A stretch of DNA of 64,000 nucleotides from Progne subis subis (lineage: Eukaryota; Chordata; Aves; Passeriformes; Hirundinidae): contig JAKJHU010000065.1 of NCBI GenBank assembly GCA_022316685.1, forward strand, positions 5,264,322 through 5,328,321, read 5' to 3'. Positions 1-14,625 of this stretch are shown piece after piece. Under the pieces are notes generated by a model, which was given only the letters and a program-made list of their open reading frames with translations, was not told the DNA's origin and made no database searches. The position numbers and the translations under genes are program-made. Numbering within the stretch: position 1 is the first letter of the stretch; every line of letters begins with the position of its first letter.

Positions 1-640
1 TTCTCTCTTCTTTCAAATACACTAGACAGTGTTGCCCAAAGGCCAAGTATTACATCCCTAAAAGACACAGAAAATTTACCACAATTTGCTGGTGAAGGTT
101 TACCAAAATTAGTACCGAAAATGCTATTAAATGCTACTAAATCAACTTTCATGTTAGCAGAACGACTTACATCAGCAGCCTCAAGGCATGAAGCAAATAC
201 ATGCTATCATATTCTTAAATAGCCCGGAAAATATCATTGCTAAATTACGATTACTACAAATTTCAGATGATGATGTCTTAAATCTCAAGAATACAATGCT
301 CTCCACAACAACTATGAATGGAAAAAAGAATCTGGACAGCAAATGGATGAGGCAGACTCACCTAGAAACTGCAATGTTACATAAAATGGTCAAACTCAGC
401 TCACTTCAAATGAAGCCCTGGATCAAACTACATTTAGACTAAGTTTAAAATACTGATGCCCAAAAGACAGACTTCATAAAAGCTGAAGCTTCCTCAAGGT
501 TTGATGATAACACAGATTCATCTGTTTATGTTGCAAGATTTCAGTCAGGCAGATGCAGATATTTTGCATCCAAAATATGCTGGTTATGCTTCCATATTTT
601 CTGGGATCCTGAACTAGACTGCTAAAAAAGAGTAATACAA
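1..640 (+). pseudogene. Coding-like relic, product not recognised
   Basis: Frame 1 is open from the window edge for 73 codons to a TAG at 220-222. Frame 2 is then open at 188-442 (84 codons from an ATG). Roughly 395-620 again reads like protein in a changed frame. The translations have balanced, protein-like composition (for example the piece LPQFAGEGLPKLVPK in frame 1) rather than the low complexity usual for AT-rich intron. Such frame changes fit a processed pseudogene or a decayed exon. It lies on the strand opposite BICD2 and does not match the BICD2 coiled coil. I do not recognise the family, and chance open frames remain possible. Confidence 0.35.
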
Positions 641-2047
641 AATACTGGGATGCCACTATCAAATAAAACCCCTCAAATAAATGCTGGAAAGGACTTTTTC
701 TGAACAAACCCAGCATGATCTCAAACACTCTACTAACCTCTGAAAAAAGCTGATGTCCATAAAGGCCTGTCAAGAGCTGATCAGAATCTGGGTGCTGCAC
801 AGGGACTGATAGAGGCTCTGGAGGCTGCCCTGCACTCTCCAGGGTAGTACCAACACTCTCTAGAGTACTACCAATACTCTGTACCTGTCTTCTAATACAC
901 ATTGAACCACAGCAACTAGGAAAGGGCAAAAAGAATCTCTCTTTATATTAAAGTAGATATACTGACAAGGAAAGTCACAGCCCACCCACCCTGAGATGAC
1001 ACAGATAAACAGAGGAAGAGACATCCCCCTCATATTCAGTCAAAATGACAGGGAGATTCCTGTGCCATGCAGGAACACACCCAAGCAAACAGAAAACAAC
1101 ACAAATATTTTAGTGAAGGAGTTTCATAAAGTAAATTGCTTAGAAGTCCATTTGTCACCTAAACCTGAACACATGTTCTCCATTTAAAGAAGTAGAGAGG
1201 GGACAGAGGGAGACAACTGCTTACACATGAGCTGAAAAAATAAGAGAGAGAGGAAAATCTTAAAAGAGGACAGAACTCCACAAGACAAATCAACTTCTGG
1301 ACATCATTGATCCCCATGCTCGTTTCCTCTTATATGAAGCCTCCTTCACCAGTGCATGTCCTCATTTCTTCCCACTTTCCAGGCTGCGCATCCAGCCATT
1401 CATGATGCTGAAATGTCTCGCAGCAGAGGCAGTCTTTAATAAATGTCACACTGGCCTTTTCTCTGCAGTGAAACACTGCTATAAGATGCTAACCACCATC
1501 AACAGATGAGGCAGCATGAGGTATTAACCCTTTCCTTTATTCACACAGTAATGTCTAAGAGATGCTTCAACCATTATTGCTATCACAGTCATAACACGGC
1601 TGCTGCACCACCACAAGCAGACCAGAACATGCACATGTTCCTCCAAGAGGCACGCTAGGAAGAAGAGGAATTTGTTTCAAACTCATTGACAAAAAAAGCT
1701 GACGTAAGTACAGGAAAAAAGGAGAGCTTGTCTGAAAAGAGTCCCTTGCCTTTCTCAGTCAAGTTTGAAAAGCGGAATGATGATGCCTGTGTGCATGCAC
1801 GCACCAGAAGAGCAGTACCACGTACACCCATCACCAGAGGTGCCTATTCACCTTTGTGGTGAAGTTTGAGAGCACTCTAGTAGATGTGTTTCTGTTTCTT
1901 TTGTTCTGAAGATCAAGAAGAATTTGCAGAAACTGTTCCTTTTAGAAGGCTATCATTAGCTACATTTGCAGCAAAAGAATGCTTTACCCATAAAAATTAA
2001 ACAGAATCCAAGCTCCCAGTAAAAAATGTGCCATTAATCAAGATGTC

Positions 2048-2068
2048 TTTTTTTTTTTTTTTTTTTTT
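2048..2068 (+). repeat. Poly-T tract
   Basis: An uninterrupted run of T, equal to poly-A on the minus strand. No retroposon body is recognised next to it. Confidence 0.8.
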
Positions 2069-5000
2069 AAATAAGGATAAAAGTCATGAGACTAAACATC
2101 AAACAAGACATTCTCCCTCAGTTGCTCTCTACCACTACACAAGAGAGACTCAAGTATTTTTCCAGGAGGCTTTCTGCTGATTAACAGAGATCAGCCCTCA
2201 TCCTCCCCTCCTTCAGCTGCAGGCACCAAACTGTGATCAAGGTGCACATGCTCTTTCCCTTTTGTGTAAGGGAGCAAAGCCAGCTCTGCCAGGACTCATT
2301 ACTGTCCACTATGGCTTCCAAGCAGAGGTCCTGGAAAGCTTGGAGTTAAAAGCCAAGGACATTAGTCACAAAGTATTTAATTCACCACTCTCATTCATCA
2401 CTGCCATCAAAGACTGTGGGCACCGAGGCTCTTGAAGATGCGAATGTCGCTTTTGTTTCAAAGCCTGTGATATAAATTAGCTAAATACATATCCTCCCAA
2501 AATGTGGTCTCTGTCACTTGCAAACAACTGTGACTACTGATATCACAAGCACATTCCCTGACAGCGTGGAGCATTTCCTCATCCCAGCATCCTGCTCTGG
2601 AGACAAGTGGGCAGGATGGTGTCCCCGTGGCCAGCTGCTGCCTTCATCATTAGTCACCTCCCCAGGAAAGCCACACAGCCAGCAGCCCCCTGCACAGCCT
2701 GCCAGCAAATCCAGGTGTTCTCATTGACTGCAATGGGCATTCAGCCCAAAGCCTGGGGTTTTGGTTGGGGGTTTTTTTGTAAAAAAAATTCCTATAACTG
2801 TAACAGGGAAGGAGAATTAAAAAGGACCCAATTGCATTCTACTGAGTTTAAACCAGAGAGGAACAGAAGTTTTGGTGAGCATACATTTCTGCTTTCTTAT
2901 AAATAAAGAAAAGGGGCATGTGAGGGGAGAAAGGTGAGGCGGAATGACACATAAACCAAGAGAAAAAAGTATTTCTTTCAGGATAACTTTAACTGATGGG
3001 TTAAGGAAAAACATAAAACAAGCTATCCTGACACTATCTTTCTTGCTGTGCATCATAAAAGATCAATGAACTGCTGCAAGCAACATCTACACAGCTCCAG
3101 ACCAAGCCTCAAAGGAAAGATGAAAATGTGATGGACAGAAGGAGTGAATGCTACTGAACATCAGCACTCTTTAGGAGTGTCCTGATTTAGGCACTTAACA
3201 AAGCCAGTATATGCATTCTGCCCTTCACACTGACCAAAATGGCAATAGTTTAACTGTCCCACGACTTGCAAGAAAAATCTTTCTTTTTCTATTTGAAGAC
3301 AACAGTTGCCTGCAGTCTGTCATGCCTATGCACCAGGAATGTGTGTGGCCTTGCAAGTAGCAGGTGTGACCAAGTTCCACTTGGTAACCTTGGATCTCCA
3401 GCCTAGCACCATCACCTCCCTCATCCACAGCCCCAGCCCACACTCAGCCTGTGGCCAGCCACCACCTGAATGCCAGTACAGACCTCAGCTCGTCATCTGT
3501 TCCTCACCATCACAAAAGCTCTCACATTTCTATGAGTCTGGGAGTAGACTCTTTCTCCCACACTCAAATATCCCCAGGGGTCAAACACAAACCTCAACTA
3601 AGCAGCAGGCACAGGTTCACAAACAACAGCTTGCAGGAGATCTGGTACCTTCAGGGAAGTTGTGAGGCTTTTCAAAACACCACATCACTTCCCAACACAT
3701 CAGCCCACTCCATACTGACATCAAGCATCTTCCAAAAGGTCATGCAACAGTAAAGACTTGTGCATAATCCAGGAAAGAGACCAGTCCTTGATCTGGCTTT
3801 CATTTTGTTAAAATAATGGTTCACACTTTCTTTGGAGAAAGCTCAGTTAACACACAAAATAATTCTAGACTGCCTTCCATAAAATGTTGTGGTGTGAGTT
3901 GGAGAAGGATTACACCTTCCAGAGTGTCACTGCACCACAACCCTACAGCACAGCTGACTTACCCTTAAGTGCCTGTTAAGTAATACACTGTAAGGAAACA
4001 AAATGACACTGTAGAAATCTGGAGTATCAGGCTGACCATCTACGGCCCTAAAAGCTTGCCGAGCGCACCTCAACGTGATTAACTCCAGAACCGAGAAAAG
4101 TTACGGCAATATTATGAACTACTTTTCTAGAAAAGGAACATAAAAATAAAGCATAAGAAGATAGAACATCCTTGTTCCCACACAAGAAAGATTACTTATT
4201 ACATATGAGCACTTAAAGCAACCACTTAAAGCAACCGGTGTTTAAGTGCAGGCTTCTACAAGGTCAACCAAGAGTCTAAGTTGGCACCAAAAGAAATGCT
4301 CCCTGGTTCAGCAGCCAGTCCAAAAAATTAAGTTTAACCTCTCTCTCACCTCACTGGTCCCAACCCAGCCCTTGAAATTAGGAGAAGATAATTGTTTTAA
4401 CTGGGAGCAAGATTGAGAGGTTAGAGATGAGAAGACAGCTTCCACTCACTCTCTAATTATTGGTAACCAAACACACACACACACAGAGTGGTGATGACAG
4501 AAAATGCTTTCCATCCTCTTCATTGGCTTTGCTCCCCAACCAAGGATGTTTTATCTGTATGGATAACAATAAGCATGAAATCCTCCAGTGATATTCAAGT
4601 AAATTTTTTTTTTTTAATGCTATAGCTAATAGCATTAACATCTCACTGCATGAGGACTCCTCCTAAGAACAATGCTTGCCTGCTGTGCAGGCACACCCAC
4701 TCTAGAAATAAAACAAGGAAGCAGACTGCATCCTGCAAAACATGTAATGTACAGTTTATTACACTGCTGCTTGTTTACCAGCATAGTGGCTTCCCCTGGT
4801 GTGACAATAAGAGAGGTTTCCAGGAACAAACCCTGCTCTACAAGGAGTCAGAAATATGGCTGCATAAACACAGCCCAGTACCTATAAATACCTACTAGTT
4901 GTTGGTTGGTACCAGAATGAACCAGGACATGAGGCACTTTGGGGAAAAATAAGATTAATTTTTTAAAATCTCAGACAAATTATTTAAAATACTTGAGCAG

Positions 5001-7316
5001 ATTTTTAATCACCAAAGTATTAAAGGAGACTAATGCTAAGTGTGGAATCACTTCCTGCATATGTCAAAGTTACCTGTGCTCACGTACCTTTATGCAAAGA
5101 GCTTTATAAAAACCAAAACTAGTAGTCAGCCTTTCTTTCTCACACGTGCACGTGGCATTTCACCAAATGTACCATTGGTAGCTAGTTCTGCATGGCAAAA
5201 GCAGACATTTTCTTGTTATCTAGTTGCCCTTTCATTAACAACTCACTAATACCTGAATAACAAATTTATTTCCACCCTAGAACCCAAGCAAAGGCCAAGA
5301 GAGTTTAACCTAAATAAAACTGCATAATCTTTTGTGTCCTACTAGCACAGTATTTACAACAACCTCCAGAGTTTCTCAATTCCCTCTGATGTGTTCTGCT
5401 TGTAGCCTACATCCAGGCTTCACATTGAACTATAGCATGCTTACTTACCATTGCCCATCATGGTCATGTATTGCTTAAAAAATAAACATTAGACATATCT
5501 GAACCTCTGTTTTAAGGTTCAGGTTAAAAAGCAAGAAGGGAGAGGGACAGAACCCAGCGTTCTTCTTGTAATGCAATTTCTACAAGCACTCTGTAGAGAG
5601 CAACTGCCAGCTGCAACAGCCACCTGGCCAAGTCACTGGTGTGCACCAGGTAATCTGGAGAGCACAGCTCAATCAATACTCAATGTGGCTGGCGAGGTAC
5701 TGCCCAGCGCCCTCACACGTCTGTCTGCCAGTGGTGCTGGTGTCAGAAACAATTCAAGGACAGGGTTTTACCGTTGCTTCAAAAAGGGAGGACAAGTGCA
5801 TCTCTGCTCAACTCCATGAGACGCTTTCTGGAGTCAAGGAGATGAGAGGATTAGGAAAGAGAGCTACAAAATACAGGAGGAAGTGAAGCCCTGGTGCATG
5901 ACTTAAACACTGGCAAACAGGAAGCAGAGGCTTCCCTTAGGGCCCCATCTCTGGCGTGGTCCCAGCAGCACTGCACAGGACGGGAGAAGGCCCCTCACAG
6001 CACATAACAGCACAAGCACACTGGCAGCTATTTTTACAGAGCCCTGTCAGGATTACAGCAGTCACTGCTCATTTTGAAGCAGAATGCCTGTGAAAACACA
6101 ACAATAACAGGCACTGTCCTTGCTGGCAAGAGCAAGACTTTCAGCTAAAAGAGACAGCACAGCAGAGATACCTGCACACCGTCACATACGTGCTGAAGAT
6201 GTTACGGATCCTGCCCCTTTGTTCAAGCCCATTCTAGCAGTATCCAGCACACCTAAAGAGACTGCAGGTTATCCTGGGATGTGCGACTGCTCTGTGGCCA
6301 TCTGAGAGGTCCTACATCACCATGACACTATCAGCTGCAAAGCAAGGGCCTCTTCTTTCCAAACATTCAAATACTTTTCATGATTTAAGTTCAGGTTTTT
6401 TTTCTATCTTATGAGCAAACCCACAGTCTCCAAAATTCAGGCCTGATGGTACCACGGGAAGTCAATGAGTCTCACTGCTTGCAAGACCGAGCTGCTAATT
6501 GCAACAGGAGACCTTACCTCAGCAAGATACAATGTCTGAAACCAAGATAAACTTGGGAATTCTCTAAATTAGATGTAATCTGAGAAACTCAAAGACAACT
6601 GGGGAACACAGCTTGCTCCTGACCTCAGAAAACTTTGACAGAAACAATCATAAAAAATAAAAATTTTAAAAATCCCCACCAAAAATCAAAATGGGGCTTC
6701 AGAAAACACTCAAATAGAGCCCACAATGTTCTATTCTTGCCAGAGATGCAGCAGCAAGCAGGCAACAGCAAAGGGTCAAGAAAAAGCTGTCCTCAGATTT
6801 CAAATTAATCGAATGCAATTGCTGGTTACTGAAAAAACAGCAGAACTGGTTAAAATAAATTACTGAATAATAACAGGACAAGAGCCTGATTATTATTGGA
6901 TGTGCCAAAGGGTGGTCTCTTTTTGTTAATTACAAGACTGAAAAGAGAAGTTGTGTAGTTTTTAAAATTATTGGCTGAACAGTAAAGTCCCTTGTCAGAG
7001 AAGAAGAGCATTTTAAAAATTCTTCAAAGTTAAAAGATGCATCAAAAGTCACAGGAGTCAACATATAAAAGACGTAATTACCAAACTCTTCAGAAAATTT
7101 CTCAGCAAACATTAATCACACAAAGACCAGTTAACTATAGTTAGAAATTAACAAAAATATGGATCATTACAAGTTCCAAAGGATGTCTTGAAAATGCTTT
7201 GTCTTGGGAGGCCAAGGTCTGAAACCTGAAATGACAGTGGTGCTTCAGAGGATCCAGTGAGAAACAACAAAGACTTGAAACAGCATGATGGATTCACACA
7301 TAGTGAGAAACTGCCT

Positions 7317-7950
7317 GTCTTGGTTTGAAAAAGACAAGTGTCTGCTAAGGAGAGGCAGGCCTCTCCAGGAAATGAGGAATTCAAATCCTTCCCTCCATGT
7401 TATTATAATTTGGAAGATTAAAAAAAACTTTTTCGGTCAGAGCTATGGGGAAAAGGAGTAACAGTCCTTTACTAGTAAATATAACAGGACAGACAAACAA
7501 CAACAGCACTTATAATAACAGTAAAACAGAACCAAGAACCCCGAGGGCAAACGGTGGAAGCTCCGGCGCTGGTGGCTGCAAGCTGGAAGCGGTGGATTGT
7601 CCTCAGCAGGCAGGCAGGGGGTGCCCCGGCAGGCAAAGTGGGCAGTGCCGAAGAACTCGCAGCGGCTGGACCCCGGGCTGACCCAAAATCCAGCAGGGTA
7701 ACGAAGAAACTCCGAATTCCTGGGCGCTCCAACAGATGGTAGAATTCCCAGGACCAGACTCCTCCATTAACTGTGGACTCCAGGCAGCCAGCCGTCGCCC
7801 GATCCGTGCCCCCTGGAAGACTGAGAGCCATGAGCCCACACCTCAGCTCTCCTGGGAGCCTCCTCCCTCCCCCAAAACCAAGTGATTAACTTCCTTTGTC
7901 AGGTTAAGCACCCCTTAACTATCACTACTTAAAGTCTCCTAGCAACTCAT
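7317..7950 (-). mobile_element. LTR-like element (solo LTR?)
   Basis: A GC-richer block inside AT-rich intron, starting TGTCTTGG on the plus strand. In minus orientation it starts near TGAGTTGC at about 7950 and ends CAAGACA at 7317, so TG/CA termini are possible. The minus strand carries a pyrimidine-rich stretch with a CAG near the 3' part and the strongly biased composition seen in songbird LTRs that I recall by eye. No gag or pol frame is attached, so it would be a solo LTR. Exact ends and target-site duplication were not established. Confidence 0.5.
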
Positions 7951-10900
7951 GGTGGGGGGAAAAATTGTGGGGGGAAAAATTCTACCGGAAAACTTAACCC
8001 TCAACACTGCCAAAACCATTAGACAGGAAATCTGTTCAAGACTGTCAAAGACAAGAAACTTGAATAATCTACATTGTTATTTTATCCTAAGGCCATGGAC
8101 ATTTAGAATTAAAAGGCAACAAATCGAGTCTGTGAATTTTGGAGATTTTGAAAGCAGATCACAGAGTTCCTAAAATAGTTTTACACAGCTAAGTCAAACC
8201 ATAAATAAATCTCATATTTCATTAAAGAATTAATTTCCAACTAATCCTATTGAGACACTGTAGGTACAAATAGCGAACTAATTTTCTCCCCCCTCCAGAC
8301 AAATTTAAAAATAATTACATGTTCTTCATCATTTCAGGAGACAAGAATCTCCATGGTTATTTGCTTCCAACTGCAAATCCAGAAATGAATTGCTACTGAT
8401 GCAGGTCCCATATGATTTCACACCCGATGTACAGGAGTGCAGAACTATGTGGTTTGTACGGTAGGCAATAAATACAGCCATCATGAGAAACACAAAATCC
8501 TGACCACAAATAGCAGATCCAAAATTGCAACACCACAAGATGGAACTGCATACACAGAGGTAAGGGCTAAGTTCAGACTCTCTTTTTATAAGGAGTACTA
8601 ATGAAGAGACAATAAAGTATCATTTAAAATAAAAAGGAAGCATTTTTCTTCCAAGAAATGGATCTAATTTTATTTTGTGCTCATAAATTCATCATACCCC
8701 TGATTTCAGCAGGGCAGGACACTGCAGCAAAGCGGAGCTGAGCAGCAGGAAGCAGGAAGATGTTTACATTCCTGAGCAGTGCTCTCACTGCCAGATCCAT
8801 TGAAAAGAAATCAATGTCATTGTCTTTAAAAAAAATGCATACAGGAAACTATATTTCGGATTTTAAACATGTAAGGGACCATCACTCTTTAACTGTTCCA
8901 AGGATTAATTCAAAGGCTACTTGTCACCAGAACAGCTGGTCAGCCACCTCTTCTGTTTTGCCTATGTTTTTGTTTTCTTAGCTGGGGAATGTCTGTCACA
9001 GATTCATTCATGTTTGCCATCATCCTCCAGCCAGCGGCCCTTCATGAGGTTGCTGACTCAAAATGCATCTTAAAACAAATAAACACAACTTAAGTTCAGA
9101 CCTCATGTTCAGTAGAAACATAATGCAGGTTTTGTTGCCTCTAGTAATAATTTAAACACCTCTATGAAGGTTCAGTTGCTCAAGGTCACACACCTGAGGA
9201 GGGGATACGTATGAACCCCTCTGCCAGCATCCAGCAGAACCACTCACTCTTGCACTTGGGTGAGGGCCAGACTATTCAGGAGCCATCTACTCCTGGGCAT
9301 CAGACAGATCAAGAAAGCTCACACCAGGTCCGATCTTTGCAGTAGTGCTACAGACACTGCTATATAGAATCATAAGTGAATAAGACTGAAAAAAAAAAAG
9401 TCTTACACAATAAGGATTTTAAGAGGATTTTATGTAATAGTATATTTCCAGTCCTATCGCTAGAATTATCCCACTGAAATTCTCCAGATTACTTTTTTCC
9501 CCTCAAGGTACTTGTGTAAAAACATGACATCAAAGCAAGCTTCTGGATATGTTTCACTGATGAGCTGCCCACAAACTTGTGTCCTCATTACTGCTTCCTC
9601 CCTCCCTCCTATTTGACTGCATTTTCTTTAAACAAATCCACATATTTATGAGCAAATAAACATTTTGGCAGCATCCTGCTCTACAGACACAGTAGTTTCC
9701 CCAAGAAGAGGCATAAAAGCCTGGTCTTAACAAGGGCTTTAACCGCTCAAAAGGCAGACTCCTCCTGTCCCCAAAGGCGAAATTTGTTATTAATTCAGAT
9801 CAGCAATTCCAAGAGCTGTGAAAAATTACCCTTCCCTCACCCCCATCACTGATTTATGTTGTGGCAGTAGCCTTATGTAACAGTAATTTAAACTACAGCT
9901 TTATGCACACAGCTGCCTTGATTAAAATAAACCAACCCATACTGCCAGGACTGTTTGCTTCGAGGCAACACTTACACAGTGCATGGCTGGTGGCTAGTGA
10001 GAGGACAGCCAACAGCACGGACCCAGCACACAGAGTCAAAGGCAAAGTCATCTCCCATCACCACAGCATCCAGGGTAAGAACTTCAGCAACAGGAAACCT
10101 TCTCCCAAGTTTCATATGGTATGAGACATACAAGGAAGTGGTAAGTAACTCCTCTATTTCTCCATACACATCATAGAGGTGCTGGATCTACAGACAGACC
10201 GATCAAAAAGTGAGTCCTCTCCACAGACAAACGATCCAAGACCATTGTTCTAAGTGTCGGTTGGACAGTGGCCCAAACAATAAGCTGTTTTCAGAAAACC
10301 AGGGATTCATCCTCTTATGTGGCATGAGGGAAGGATTAAGCCTTAATTTAGCACCATTTAGAAAAGATTACCCTTTAATTGCAATAGGAGTTGGCAGACA
10401 CTGGCAGCAATGAAAAGCCTTTATCCTGCAAAGCTTCCAAGCGGTCAGCGACGGCTCCCAGGTCAGCAGCAGAGAGCCAGCCCATGCTGTCCCCAGCCAG
10501 CTGCTCAAGGCCACAGGACTGATGGGATGGAATGCAGGGGGCACACAGCTGCATCACAGTTGCAGAGACAAACCGCTCATTCATTGGCATTTTCAGATTG
10601 GGTAGGGCATGTGGGGCTGTCACAGCGCACTGAGAGCCAAAGCCTTCAGACCGGCTCAGCTGCCAGTACCACCCCAAGTTCTGTCCGGTGGGACCCAGCT
10701 GGTTTGGGCAAAGATCCAGTAGTGGGGATATGCCCACTTTCTGCCTTCTGGTATTAGTCTGGCCTGCTCAGCAGATGAAAATCCTCGCTGACCTCAGCTC
10801 TGCCATTCTCTGGTGACAGGGCAAGAGAGTTTTACTGGTTTTGTTGGTTTTTTCTGGCACCAAGAACTCCGCTAAAGCAGATGCATGATGTGCTTCAGGC

Positions 10901-13363
10901 GGAAGGCTGCCAGATCCCTGCCAAAGGTTCCCAGTAGCTCATTGCCACTCAGTAGCCTGTTACAAATGTCTCCTAATCTGGAGCAAAGCCAAATGTTCTC
11001 CCAGATTGGCACCCAGGAAAATGCAGTTCTTGTCCAAACAAATTTTGCTGGAGCAGTAATGTCTGTTTTACATCTGCGATGGATTAATCCAAGTTTAGGC
11101 TGGCATAGGACATCCCAAAGCCTACTGCAGTTTAACTCAAGCCAGCCTTATTTTTAAAAGTTCAATGAAAAGTAATAATTTCTATGCATAGACAAGGCCT
11201 TAAAGCAAGGTTTAACCCCATTCCTCTCCAATTCTTGCCCTCGCCTGGCAGTGCCTGGCATTTCTGACAGCCGCAGGCCTGAAAGACGAAGCCACTGCCC
11301 AGCTGGCTGAGCCATCTCGGTTTATCAGTGAGGGGATAAAGCACTCTGCGGCAAGGAGGCTGGGAGCTGGAGAAGCAAACTGTCAGAAGAAGACTGATTA
11401 GATGAGGACCCATAAAAAGTACTAGTGTCAAGGGAGAAAGCAAATCTTGTAAGGGGGAGGTAAAGAACGTGTGTCCAAGGGAAAGGATAAGAGCTGACAG
11501 TCAAAAGAATGGCACAGGGTAACAGTGGCAGCAGGATGATTAGTGACTGCAATGGAATTCAACAGAAAACCAAGGAAGAGGAACAAAACCAAGTGCAGGA
11601 TGAAGTAGGAGTGGGAAGAAGAGACATGAGCCTGTAGCAGCTTGCCCACTTCAAATATGAATGGGAAGCCTCATCCTCTTTGTACCCTAATTGCTTCCAG
11701 TTTCTTTGCCTAAGGCTGAAATTTGTCTCCTACCCTGGAAGAAAACCTGACCAGTAATTGTGTCATTTGCTCAGGGCATTCTTTCCTAAACATTTAAGTT
11801 TTGAAAGTTTAACACCAAGTAGCCTGGCATTGTACTCAAAAACACCTTAGAAGAGACTTTAGAGTTAGTTCATTTAGTCATCCTTGGACACTATTACACG
11901 TCTTTGCATTCACTGTCACTGCTACCCTTGCTGCCCATTCTCAAATGAAACACTGGGTACATCTATACAGGACTGATTTCTAAAGCACAATTAATTAAAA
12001 ATAAAATTATGATCCCAACATAGAACTGAGAGCTGCATCTTGTACTCAGTGACACTGAAGCAGACCAATTTTACTTTTTAAGACTACAAGGAAGACTTCT
12101 CTGTCTCTTCAGGAGTTCATTTCATATTTAAAGCTTGAATTTCAGCAAGCTGATTTGTTACATTATAAACAGACACTAGTTTTATGCACATGAAGACCAC
12201 AAAGTTAAAGAAAAAAGTAAAGAATTGAGTAAGAGGAGCTCTAGCCATCCCCACAGATGTTATTCAAATTCCTCAAACATAACTCTTCCATTATTACTGC
12301 AGTCTTCTGCACTGCAAAAATAAAGAGAGATAGACATGTACCCATTATCTACAGACCTGAAATTTCAAGACACAATATCAGTAATCCAACAGGAAAACAC
12401 TACAACTACACTCTGCTGCAGCACCAGTTCCAAAGGCAGCATTAAGACAGATCTTAAAACATAAGGAGAGGAGTTAAACAATTCAAGAGCTAAAAATTCG
12501 AAGCCTGAGCACTGGAGAGCATTACTGGGTACACAGACACCAAGTACTGGGCTGTTCCTGATAGCTCTGGAATTCTTTAGAAGTAAACCTAGCTTTAGAG
12601 CTTCATTGAACTAAGAGGCAATGGAACAAAACTTGGATCTGCATGAACTCCACATCTCGTGGAGGCCCTGTTCCCTCGTACAGCAGTGCCTACTGAAGAT
12701 TAAGGCCACATTCTTCATACAAAGCCTGATGTTCTGTGCAGTAAGACAAAGCTAACACATGACTAGCACAGCATGGTACCAGGCAACAAATGGAGCTCAG
12801 GGAAAGAAAAATATTTTCATCAAATCACTTTCTATGGAGATGACCCTTGCCACAGAGAATAATGATAATAAAACAAGAAAATACATTTCTCATAAAGCAC
12901 ACACAGAAATATCGCGTCAACTTTAATGCTCTTTTAGGTCTATTGTGAGGAAAAAGGGCATACACAGCCCCATTGAGAGCAACAGACCACACGGCTGATA
13001 AGTGCTCTTCGAGGCCAGTTCTCACAATTCCCAGAGCCAAGAACCTTAAAAGCAAACAGATGCCTCACAGGGGCTTCACCAGCCCCAAAAGCCTCCCTAG
13101 ATGAGACAGATTCCAAGATGTTCCCCAGCTGCAGTCCCTCACACTGCACAGAATGAAAGGAATGAATGCCTCACTATGCTCACCAAAACCCCTAACAATA
13201 GGGAGGTCAAAGGGAACATCAGAGCAATTTTAATGTTAACGGGCTTTGTATCATATTAAAAGGGTCCATTTGCTTCAGTCCCAATAAGGCATTTATATTT
13301 CAGGGCACTTGGCCACACAGGCTACATTAAAACAACCAACTACAAACCAGTGGAGTAGCTATT

Positions 13364-13394
13364 TTATATATGTATGTGTGTATGTGTGTGTGCG
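13364..13394 (+). repeat. (TG)n-rich microsatellite
   Basis: Alternating TATG and TGTG repeats. This is a simple sequence in the BICD2 intron. Confidence 0.7.
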
Positions 13395-14462
13395 CCTGCA
13401 TACACTAGCAGCTCTCTCCCACCAAATTCCTTTACTGTACTCCTATTGCTTGGTTTCAACCTGTTTCCCAAGTGAAATGAGGAGGCATTTCTCCTTGTCT
13501 CCTTCTCCTTGTCTCTTCTACAGGGAGGATAAGAATAATCTGATCTATTCCACCTGAGCTGAAGTGCTCAGGTGGAAGAGCTATCTGAAACATGACACTG
13601 CCAGGAAAGCTGCACTCTCCCTCTCCATGTGAGCCTGGAAAAGAGTACTTCAAGGGAAAGTTTTCCTCCAGACTTCCAGGACAGACAATGCTCAAGTCCA
13701 CTATCCAGCAGCCTTGACAAAAAGTCTACAACCCAGCCCTTAGAGGCCCTCTCTGCTTCCTGAAACCCTCCCAGATTTCAGAAAGGACACAAGATAGGTA
13801 CTTAAGCCTCAGGCAAACCATGAAGACTCCTAGCTATAGTTTCCCACCAGTTCACTACTGCACTTACCTCCACTGTAAATCCAGGAGAACAGGAAAGCGT
13901 AACGGCTCACATGAGTGAAAATTAATCCTGGAATACAGGATTTTTCCCATCCCAGAACCCCACAGAAGTTAAAGGTAACCACAATTCACTCACATTGTTT
14001 AAGGAGTTACATTAACAGTTTACAAGTATAGAGAAGTGAATGATGCAGAATACATGCAGGAGTGAGAGGAGGGCTTCAAAACTGGTAAACAACGTGATGA
14101 TCATGATTAGTAGGATCACTGCAAAAGTCTACATGCAGGAACAAAACAAAAAGCCTGTGAAATGCCTGACAATGACAGACGATTAACTCTTCTCTGCATT
14201 CCTTTCCTAAGAGGCAATACTGCAAGCGTCACAGTAGTCAGCATTCCTTCAGCCCTCCTGAAGCCCAGACAAACAACTAATAGATCTCACATGCTACACT
14301 TGGTAAAATGTAGTTCCAGCTACTCAGTCCTTCAGTGTGTATTCTGACTGAATAAAGCTGGAGGGAGTGAACAATAAAAATTAGTTCAAATTTTAGAATC
14401 TAAACTGTGGCGCATATTTTGAAGCACAGTGTGTAAAAAACACACATATGTAAGCAACAAAG

Positions 14463-14625
14463 TAACAGAATTGTAGAATTGTTGATAGTGAAGACTGGAA
14501 GGGGGCTCCGGAGGTCATTTACTCTTTACATTTAACCTTCCTACTTAAAGCAGGGTCACCACCAAACACGTGCTCAGGACATTGTCCATTTGGGATTTCA
14601 GTGACTCCCAAGATGAAGGCCACAT
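14463..14625 (-). mobile_element. CR1: Old CR1 LINE 3' fragment, reverse orientation
   Basis: The plus strand begins with ACAGAATTGTAGAATTG, a decayed reverse copy of the ATTCTATGATTCTATGA-type end of avian CR1. It continues through GGTCATTTACTC and a CACCACCAAACACG-like stretch to GTGACTCCCA, in the order seen in reverse CR1 tails. It is strongly diverged and 5'-truncated, as most CR1 copies are. Confidence 0.6.
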
